DNA of 64,000 bases from Paramicrobacterium humi (GTDB taxonomy: Bacteria > Actinomycetota > Actinomycetes > Actinomycetales > Microbacteriaceae): contig NZ_FNRY01000001.1 of NCBI RefSeq assembly GCF_900105715.1, positions 2,790,001 through 2,854,000 on the forward strand, given 5' to 3'. Shown here one piece after another: positions 57,703 to 64,000 of the stretch. A program made the position numbers and the translations under genes. The first letter of the stretch is position 1. Each line of letters starts with the position of its first letter. The notes under the pieces are model-generated. The model worked only from the letters and a program-made list of their open reading frames with translations, was not told the origin of the DNA and did no database searches.

Positions 57703-58830
57703 ATGACCTCCATGCTACCGACCGAGTCGGCGTCGGCCCGCAGCCTTGCCGGGCTTGTCCCGGAATTCCTCGGTGTGCTGCGCGGCGCACACGGCAGGCT
57801 CGGCCTCACGCCCGTCCGATCCGTCGTCCTCGTGGTCGTCGACGGTCTCGGCTCGGCGAACCTGGGGGAGCGCTCGGGTCATGCCCGCTTCCTCTCGGCA
57901 CGCACGGGTCGGTCCCTGCTCTCTCCGGTTCCGTCCACGACGGCCGCCTCCCTCCCCACGATCCTCACGGGCGCGCAACCGGGAACCCACGGCCTGGTCG
58001 GCTATTCGGTTCTCGATCCCGATCACGACCGCGTCGTCAACCAGCTCAAGGGCTGGGACGAGGGGATGACGCCCGCGACCTGGCAGCGCAGCGCCACGAT
58101 ATTCGAGAACGTGACGGATGCCGCCGGACGGGCCGTCGCAGTCGGACCCGACGCCTATGCCGGCTCGGGGTTCACGCGCGCCGTCCTCCGCGGCGCGGAG
58201 TACCAGAGCGCGGCGAGCATCGCCGACCGCGTCGAGGTTGCGTTGCGGATCGCGGGCGAGAAGCGGCCGGCGTTCGTGTACGTCTACATTCCGGAGCTCG
58301 ACAAGCTCGCGCACAGCCACGGCTGGCGCAGCGATCGCTGGCTTGCCGCTCTCGAAGAGGTCGACGCTCAGCTGGGCGTCCTGCATGAGCGGCTGCCGCA
58401 CGACGTCGGCGGCCTCCTGACGGCGGACCACGGCGTCATAGACGTGCCGCCCGAGCGGCACGTGCTCTTCCACGCCGGTTCACCGCTCATGGACGGCGTT
58501 CGCCACGTGGCCGGCGAGCCGCGCTTCCTGCAGCTGCACACGCGCGATGCCGCAGCCACCGCATCCGTCGCCGCCGCGTGGCGGGATGCGGAAGGTGATC
58601 GCGCGTGGGTGGCGACGCGCGAGGAGGCGATCGGCGCCGGCTGGTTCGGTGACGTCTCCGAGCGCGTCGCACCGCGCATCGGCGACGTCCTCGTCGCCGC
58701 TCGGGCGCCCGTCGCCTACTACCAGGATGCGCCAGCGACGCTCACGGCTCGTCGCATGATCGGGCAGCACGGCTCCCTCACCGACGAGGAGCGTCGGGTG
58801 CCGTTCGTGCGCCTCGGAGCGTGGGGCTGA
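57703..58830 (+). CDS. nucleotide pyrophosphatase/phosphodiesterase-like enzyme (alkaline phosphatase superfamily)
   Basis: A 375-residue enzyme. Metal and nucleophile motifs are VVLVVVDGLGSANL, the Thr site in VPSTTAASLPTILTGAQPGTHG, PELDKLAHSHG and LLTADHGVIDVP. No signal peptide, so cytoplasmic. ATG 57703 follows GAGACT at 57690-57695 with 7 nt between; longer starts enter the parC promoter region. It is convergent with sepH with no gap. In Actinobacteria this protein is a stable neighbour of sepH and parC; substrate unknown. Confidence 0.88.
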   Translation: MTSMLPTESASARSLAGLVPEFLGVLRGAHGRLGLTPVRSVVLVVVDGLGSANLGERSGHARFLSARTGRSLLSPVPSTTAASLPTILTGAQPGTHGLVGYSVLDPDHDRVVNQLKGWDEGMTPATWQRSATIFENVTDAAGRAVAVGPDAYAGSGFTRAVLRGAEYQSAASIADRVEVALRIAGEKRPAFVYVYIPELDKLAHSHGWRSDRWLAALEEVDAQLGVLHERLPHDVGGLLTADHGVIDVPPERHVLFHAGSPLMDGVRHVAGEPRFLQLHTRDAAATASVAAAWRDAEGDRAWVATREEAIGAGWFGDVSERVAPRIGDVLVAARAPVAYYQDAPATLTARRMIGQHGSLTDEERRVPFVRLGAWG

Positions 58831-59898
58831 TCAGTCGTCGTTGTCGGAGCGGGCGCCGAACACGATCTCATCCCACGAGGGCATGGACGCACGCTGACGC
58901 TTGTTCCGCCCCGCCGTTCGGCGCTGAGGTCGAGAGCTGCTTTCGTCACCGTCGCGGCCGAGGGACCCGAAGTCGAGGGGCGTGTCCGTCGACTCTGCCT
59001 CGGGGGACTCGATCGGCTCCGGGTCCGCGAGCGGCGGCTCCGGGGCCGCCTCACGCTGTCCCCGGCGCTTGCGCAGCGCCTCGAGCAGATCGGCTGTCTG
59101 GTTCGAGCTCTCGCTGCTCTCCGCCCTCTCGCCGCGGTTGATAGCGGCGCTCGAGGCCGCAGACGGGTGCCGAGGCGCGAGCACGGCGGGCTCGAGAAGC
59201 GCGATGGTCTTCGGATCGGCTTCGTCGGGGTCGCGGAAGCGGAAGGCGCCGCTGTCGAAGCGGGACTCGTCGTGGACGGCCGGCTCCCGCGGGGGAGCGG
59301 CATCCGCCTCGACCGCCCGCAGTCGGGGGATCATGCCGTGCGGCAGGTCGCCCTGCTTCGACAGCGTCACAGCCTCACGGTTCAGCGGTGCGAGCGTCCG
59401 CTTCTTCGGGTCGAAGCTCCAGCGGGCGTCGTGGTCGATCGTCTCCGCCGTGAACGACAGCTTCACGACCCAGCCGCCGCCCGGCTCCTTCCAGCTCGTC
59501 CACCGTTCACCGGTGGCTCGCAGTCCCTCGAGCCGGGCGGCGATGGCGACGCCGAACGTCGGCTCTTCGCCGTCGGGCACGTCGATCGTCGCGAGAACCG
59601 GCACGCTCAAGGCTGAGCCGACGATGTGCTCGCGCTCGGCCAGCACGGGGCCCTCGAACCGCTGCACGTACTCGATGCTCGCGCCCGTGACGGCGGCGAC
59701 CTCCTCCGCGGACATGCCCGAGCGGATGTGCGCCTGGATCTCCCGCGGACTGAGCCGCTTCTCGTCGTTGCGCGATTCGCGCGGCGGACGGAGGTACGAC
59801 AGCAGCACGTCGTTGATGGCGATGCGGAAGCGCTCACCGTGTTCGGTAGCCGCGACGAGGGCACCGTCCTCGACCCCGATGACCTTCAGATCTTGCAT
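58831..59898 (-). CDS. sepH: septation protein SepH
   Basis: A 355-residue DUF3071 protein. The N-terminal domain (1-165) starts MQDLKVIGVEDGALVAATEHGERFRIAIND and includes a helix-turn-helix-like SPREIQAHIRSGMSAEEVAAVTGASIEYVQRFE. The rest is disordered, Pro/Glu/Ser-rich, ending in a conserved basic then acidic motif (RASMPSWDEIVFG). In Streptomyces SepH stimulates FtsZ assembly. The start at 59898, with GGAAAGG upstream, is preferred to an ATG 45 nt earlier. Confidence 0.93.
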   Translation of the reverse strand: MQDLKVIGVEDGALVAATEHGERFRIAINDVLLSYLRPPRESRNDEKRLSPREIQAHIRSGMSAEEVAAVTGASIEYVQRFEGPVLAEREHIVGSALSVPVLATIDVPDGEEPTFGVAIAARLEGLRATGERWTSWKEPGGGWVVKLSFTAETIDHDARWSFDPKKRTLAPLNREAVTLSKQGDLPHGMIPRLRAVEADAAPPREPAVHDESRFDSGAFRFRDPDEADPKTIALLEPAVLAPRHPSAASSAAINRGERAESSESSNQTADLLEALRKRRGQREAAPEPPLADPEPIESPEAESTDTPLDFGSLGRDGDESSSRPQRRTAGRNKRQRASMPSWDEIVFGARSDNDD

Positions 59899-60101
59899 GA
59901 GCAAATGCCTTTCCGGCTCTTGGCTTCGTGTAGCTATCGTCACATGCGATTCCCGGTTTTCCGGGGAATATCGCGGGCGCGCCGCAAGTTCTCCTGAGCG
60001 CAGTCACACCAGCGAGCGGAAGCGGTTTGCTCTTTGGCCGTCGATGATGCAAACTGTGCCCGCCGATTTTGTTTGGCCATGAAAGCGAGAAGTGGAAAAG
60101 T

Positions 60102-60395
60102 ATGGCAACGGATTACGACGCTCCCCGAAAGTCCGAGGACGACTCAGAGTCCATCGAGGCCCTCAAGGAGCGTGTTCCCGACAAGATGTCGGGTGCCGTT
60201 GACGTCGAAGACGCCGACAACCCCGGAAGCTTTGATCTGCCCGGGGCAGACCTCTCAGACGTCGACCTCGACGTGGTCGTGCTCCCGCCCCAGGCGGATG
60301 AGTTCACGTGCGTGAGTTGCTTCCTCGTGAAGCACCGCTCACAGATCGACCACCAGAGCAAGCTCGGTCCCATCTGCCTGGAGTGCGCCTCCTAG
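60102..60395 (+). CDS. DUF4193 protein
   Basis: A 97-residue acidic protein with a C-terminal zinc-type motif (FTCVSCFLVKHRSQ and CLECAS). The N-terminus MATDYDAPRKSEDDSESIEALKERV is conserved in Actinobacteria, where the gene sits beside dut. The shorter start at 60102 matches homologs better than one 33 nt upstream. Function unknown. Confidence 0.88.
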   Translation: MATDYDAPRKSEDDSESIEALKERVPDKMSGAVDVEDADNPGSFDLPGADLSDVDLDVVVLPPQADEFTCVSCFLVKHRSQIDHQSKLGPICLECAS

Positions 60396-60860
60396 TCAGG
60401 ACTTGTCAACCCGAGAAGCCGGCCGTCGCGATTCGTTTATCGCGGCGGCCAGCTTTTTTGCGTGCCGCGACGACAGCAGCCAGTAGGGCGTCGGATCGTC
60501 GGGGTCGGTGAGCGGCACCCGCACGACGTCGGGGACCCCGCCGCGGATCAGCAGCCACGCGCGCGCGTCGAGCTCCGCGCCGCGGGCCGCGAACGCCTCG
60601 TGTCCCGAGAGCGCGACGGCCTCGCCGACGAACGAGACCGGAATGCGCGCTCGGCCCGCGCGCAGCTCGTCGTCGACGATCTCGATCGTGCGCGTTGACA
60701 GCACCCAGAGTCCGACGCAGCCCGCGTACAGTGCGACGCCGGTGATGACGCCGGCGAGCACGGAGATCGGTGCGAACACCATGAGCGACGCGGGGATGAC
60801 GAGAACGGATGCCACGAGCACCCACACCGCCGGCCAGACGCGTTCGTGATAAGTCGACAT
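60396..60860 (-). CDS. DUF3093 membrane protein
   Basis: A 154-residue protein with two N-terminal helices (VWVLVASVLVIPASLMVFAPI, GVITGVALYAGCVGLWVL), then a beta-rich domain with GRARIPVSFVGEAVALSGHEA and a PYWLLSSRHAKKLAAAI ending. It is an actinobacterial family found between DUF4193 and dut. Its stop abuts that of DUF4193. Function unknown. Confidence 0.88.
   Translation of the reverse strand: MSTYHERVWPAVWVLVASVLVIPASLMVFAPISVLAGVITGVALYAGCVGLWVLSTRTIEIVDDELRAGRARIPVSFVGEAVALSGHEAFAARGAELDARAWLLIRGGVPDVVRVPLTDPDDPTPYWLLSSRHAKKLAAAINESRRPASRVDKS
60421..60458 (+). terminator. rho-independent terminator of DUF4193, inside DUF3093
   Basis: GGCCGTCGCGA (60421-60431) pairs with TCGCGGCGGCC (60440-60450; one G-U pair), followed by AGC and TTTTTT. 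It ends plus-strand transcription 26 nt after the DUF4193 stop while lying within the 3' coding part of the convergent DUF3093 gene. Confidence 0.8.
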
Positions 60861-60886
60861 GTCCCTCTACATTCAGATTTCTGCAC

Positions 60887-60892
60887 TAACCT
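60887..60892 (+). promoter_or_regulatory. -10 element TAACCT of dut (leaderless spacing)
   Basis: TAACCT ends 6 nt before GTG 60899 in the 38-nt gap to the divergent DUF3093 gene. Confidence 0.5.
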
Positions 60893-60898
60893 CGATCT

Positions 60899-61357
60899 GT
60901 GACTGAAAGCGCAGACGTACTCATTATCGCGCCACAGCCTCCGAGCTACGCCCACCCGGGAGACGCCGGCGCTGATCTCCGATCGGCGGAGTCCCTGACT
61001 CTCGAGCCGGGTCAGCGGTCCCTCGTCGGGACGGGCGTGTCGATCGCGCTTCCCGAGGGATTCGCCGCGTTCGTGGTTCCGCGGAGCGGGCTTGCGGCCA
61101 AGCACGGCATCACCGTCGTCAACAGTCCCGGCACGATCGACGCAGGCTACCGCGGTGAGATCAAGGTGATCCTGCTCAACACCGACGCGAGCGAGCCGTA
61201 TCGCATCGAGGCCGGCGACCGCATCGCCCAGCTGATCGTGATGCCGGTCGCCCAGGCCACGTTCACGCCCGTCGATGTCCTTCCCGACAGCGTTCGCGGC
61301 GCGGGCGGCTTCGGCTCGACCGGCTACAACGCACCCAAGACAGGAGTCCAGTCATGA
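60899..61357 (+). CDS. dut: dUTP diphosphatase
   Basis: A 152-residue trimeric enzyme making dUMP and keeping uracil out of DNA. All five motifs are present: AHPGDAGADLRS, PRSGLAAKHGI, NSPGTIDAGYRGEI, GDRIAQLIV and RGAGGFGSTG. The GTG start is the first base range after the -10 spacing. The stop overlaps DUF3710 by 4 nt, so dut, DUF3710 and DUF3159 form an operon. Confidence 0.96.
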   Translation: MTESADVLIIAPQPPSYAHPGDAGADLRSAESLTLEPGQRSLVGTGVSIALPEGFAAFVVPRSGLAAKHGITVVNSPGTIDAGYRGEIKVILLNTDASEPYRIEAGDRIAQLIVMPVAQATFTPVDVLPDSVRGAGGFGSTGYNAPKTGVQS

Positions 61358-62049
61358 TCTTGCGCAGGAAGAAGAGCGACCCGGCTCTCGAGCACGACGA
61401 CCAGACGGATGCCGCCGTCGCGGACGACGACGCCGTCGACGAGACCGAGGCCGAGGCCGCGGAAGAGCCCGACCAGACGGAGAAGTCCGCGCCCGCCGAC
61501 CGCGAGCAGAACGGTCCCCTCGACGAGGCGGAGGCCAACCCCGTTCAGCCGTTCATCGACCTCGGGGGAGTGAAGGTCCTCCCGCGCGAGGGCCTCAACC
61601 TCCGCCTCGAAGTGGAGGAGTCCTCGAAGCGCATCGTCGCCGTCGGCCTTGACTATGCCGGCTCGACGCTCCAGGTGCAGCCTTTCGCGGCGCCGCGCAG
61701 CCGCGGCCTGTGGCACGAGACTCGCGAACAGATCCGCGAGCAGATCACGAAGCAGGGCGGCACCGTGGAAGAGGTCGAAGGTACCTTCGGTCCTGAGCTG
61801 CGCGCATCCGTGCCGATCGTGGCGAAGGACGGCGCCTCCGGAAGCCGGGCGGCTCGTTTCATCGGGGTCGACGGGCCGCGCTGGTTCCTGCGAGGCGTTG
61901 TCGCCGGAGCAGGAGCAGAAGGCGGCGACGCCGCCGAGAAGCTCGATGACCTGTTCCGCAGCATCGTCGTCGTGCGCGGCGGCCAGGCCATGCCGCCACG
62001 CGACCTGATCCCGCTCAAGATGCCGGTCCAGCCCGGCCAGCAGGCGTAG
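61354..62049 (+). CDS. DUF3710 protein
   Basis: A 231-residue protein. After ~60 acidic residues (Asp/Glu-rich, disordered), the conserved DUF3710 core has PFIDLGGVKVLPREGLNLRLEVEESSKRI and GPRWFLRGVVAG, then RPRDLIPLKMP-like PPRDLIPLKMP near the end. It is coupled to dut and DUF3159 by overlapping codons. Function unknown. Confidence 0.92.
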   Translation: MILRRKKSDPALEHDDQTDAAVADDDAVDETEAEAAEEPDQTEKSAPADREQNGPLDEAEANPVQPFIDLGGVKVLPREGLNLRLEVEESSKRIVAVGLDYAGSTLQVQPFAAPRSRGLWHETREQIREQITKQGGTVEEVEGTFGPELRASVPIVAKDGASGSRAARFIGVDGPRWFLRGVVAGAGAEGGDAAEKLDDLFRSIVVVRGGQAMPPRDLIPLKMPVQPGQQA

Positions 62050-62765
62050 TGTCGGGCGACGACGCGCACAAGGACGCGGTCGGCGACAGCGTGCGCCGCG
62101 CCGCCGCCTCCTCGAACCTCGCGAACCTCACCGCCGCTGACACCCTCACCGGCCGAGCGCTCCTCGCGGCGATGGGCGGCGTCCGCGGCATCCTCGAAGC
62201 CGTCTTGCCCGGCCTGCTGTTCCTCGTCGTGTTCACCGTCAGCCAGCAGCTCATCGCCGCCATCGTCGCGGCCGGCGTCGTCGGCGTCCTCTTCGCCGTC
62301 GTGCGCCTCGCGCAGCGGCAGAGCCTGACGCAAGCACTTGCCGGGCTCGTCGGCATCGCGCTGTCCGCCGGGCTCGCCCTGCTCAACGACAAGCCAGAGG
62401 ACTACTACGTTCTCGGATTCTGGACCAACGGCACGTACCTCGCCGCGCTCCTGATCTCGGTGCTCATCGGCTGGCCGCTCGTCGGCGTGGTCGTCGGGCT
62501 ACTCACGGGAGAGGGCGCGAACTGGCGCGGCCACCGCGCGCTTCGCCGCATCTACGGCGGCATCACGCTTGTCTGGGCTGCCATGTTCGCGGCACGGCTC
62601 GTCGTGCAGCTTCCGCTCTACTTCGCCGGGAACGTCGAAGCCCTCGGCGCGCTCCGACTGCTCATGGGCGTCCCGCTCTACGCGCCCGTCCTGGTCGCCA
62701 CGTGGCTCGTGGTGTCGGCGATCCGTCGACGCACCGGTCCGCGAGAGAACGCCGAGCCGGCCTGA
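62049..62765 (+). CDS. DUF3159 membrane protein
   Basis: A 238-residue protein with about six helices (FLVVFTVSQQLIAAIVAAGVVGVLFAVV, LISVLIGWPLVGVVVGLLTG and others). The family marks are the short N-terminal LANLTAADTLTGRALLAAMGGVRGILEAVLPGLLF and HRALRRIYGGITLVWAAMFAARLVVQLPLYF. It begins one base before the DUF3710 stop ends. In Actinobacteria DUF3159 usually follows DUF3710. Role unknown. Confidence 0.9.
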   Translation: MSGDDAHKDAVGDSVRRAAASSNLANLTAADTLTGRALLAAMGGVRGILEAVLPGLLFLVVFTVSQQLIAAIVAAGVVGVLFAVVRLAQRQSLTQALAGLVGIALSAGLALLNDKPEDYYVLGFWTNGTYLAALLISVLIGWPLVGVVVGLLTGEGANWRGHRALRRIYGGITLVWAAMFAARLVVQLPLYFAGNVEALGALRLLMGVPLYAPVLVATWLVVSAIRRRTGPRENAEPA

Positions 62766-62770
62766 TAGAC

Positions 62771-62792
62771 TTTATCTCGACATCAAGATAAA
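62771..62792. promoter_or_regulatory. near-perfect palindrome upstream of acnA, candidate operator
   Basis: TTTATCTCGA (62771-62780) and TCAAGATAAA (62783-62792) form a 10-2-10 palindrome with one mismatch, 113 nt before acnA. TAGACT at 62766-62771 touches its left edge and could be a -10, so binding would block transcription. Inferred operator; regulator unidentified. Confidence 0.6.
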
Positions 62793-62904
62793 TTCGCACG
62801 GTCGGCGTCGGGTTAGGCAGGCCTTGCTAGCTGAGAAATCACCCGGAAGCCAGAATTGACTGTGAACGAGCGTTGTACTGCCAGCGCCGATGAAGGAGAG
62901 GCAA

Positions 62905-64000
<1,096 letters not shown>

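Noticed and set aside
62813-62831. DtxR/IdeR-type iron box before acnA
   Set aside because: Only the left half TTAGG and central GCCT fit; too many mismatches to list as a site.

Overview
The window is chromosomal DNA of a high-GC Gram-positive bacterium, almost certainly a member of the Microbacteriaceae (Actinobacteria). The evidence is the dense GC-ending codon use, the fabD-fabH-acpP-fabF cluster next to a PucR-type (FasR-like) regulator, the glnA2-glnE-glnA1 block, a polyphosphate glucokinase, and actinobacteria-only families (SepH, DUF3145, DUF4191, DUF4193, DUF3093, DUF3710, DUF3159, DUF7455). The heptamer GGATGCC/GGCATCC is also strikingly frequent. I see no insertion sequence, prophage, CRISPR array or foreign-composition island; this is core chromosome.

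Layout. 1-13 kb: tail of a CorC/HlyC-type protein, era, a NarL-type two-component pair, an attenuated leuA, recO, uppS, a DsbA/FrnE-like protein with a tiny CxxxxC protein behind it, a YbaK-type deacylase, dus, dgt, dnaG and a lone ABC ATPase. 13-19.6 kb: tRNA-Asn, def, a DMT-type membrane protein, two glycosyltransferases flanking a CAU-anticodon tRNA, a membrane acyltransferase and a PadR regulator. 19.8-25.3 kb: DUF3145, then the type II fatty-acid synthesis cluster and its regulator. 25.4-31.7 kb: AhpE-like peroxiredoxin, tRNA-Val, DUF1345 protein, DUF151 nuclease, HIT, Nif3-like and zinc-ribbon proteins, RNase P RNA, ppgK, map and a small SPOR-like protein. 31.8-38.3 kb: nitrogen assimilation (glnA2, glnE, glnA1 with a GlnR-type box) and an RDD protein. 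38.4-47.3 kb: DUF4191, a membrane pseudokinase, an E2 acyltransferase, lpd, pepA, PAC2 and an MFS carrier. 47.5-58.8 kb: rpoD, a CofE-like ligase, an ATP-grasp ligase, a two-gene alanine racemase-like pair, DUF7455, convergent parE and parC, and a phosphodiesterase. 58.8-64 kb: sepH, DUF4193, DUF3093, dut, DUF3710, DUF3159 and the 5' part of acnA.

Two themes run through the window. First, many genes appear leaderless: a TAnnnT hexamer ends 6-7 nt before the start codon, and this decided many start choices. Second, the block between rpoD and parE holds two peptide-ligase-type enzymes and a racemase-like pair. In that pair the residues normally contributed by the two subunits of one alanine racemase active site are divided between two translationally coupled genes. 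Its function is unknown; a role in the D-amino-acid-rich type B peptidoglycan of this family is a testable guess.
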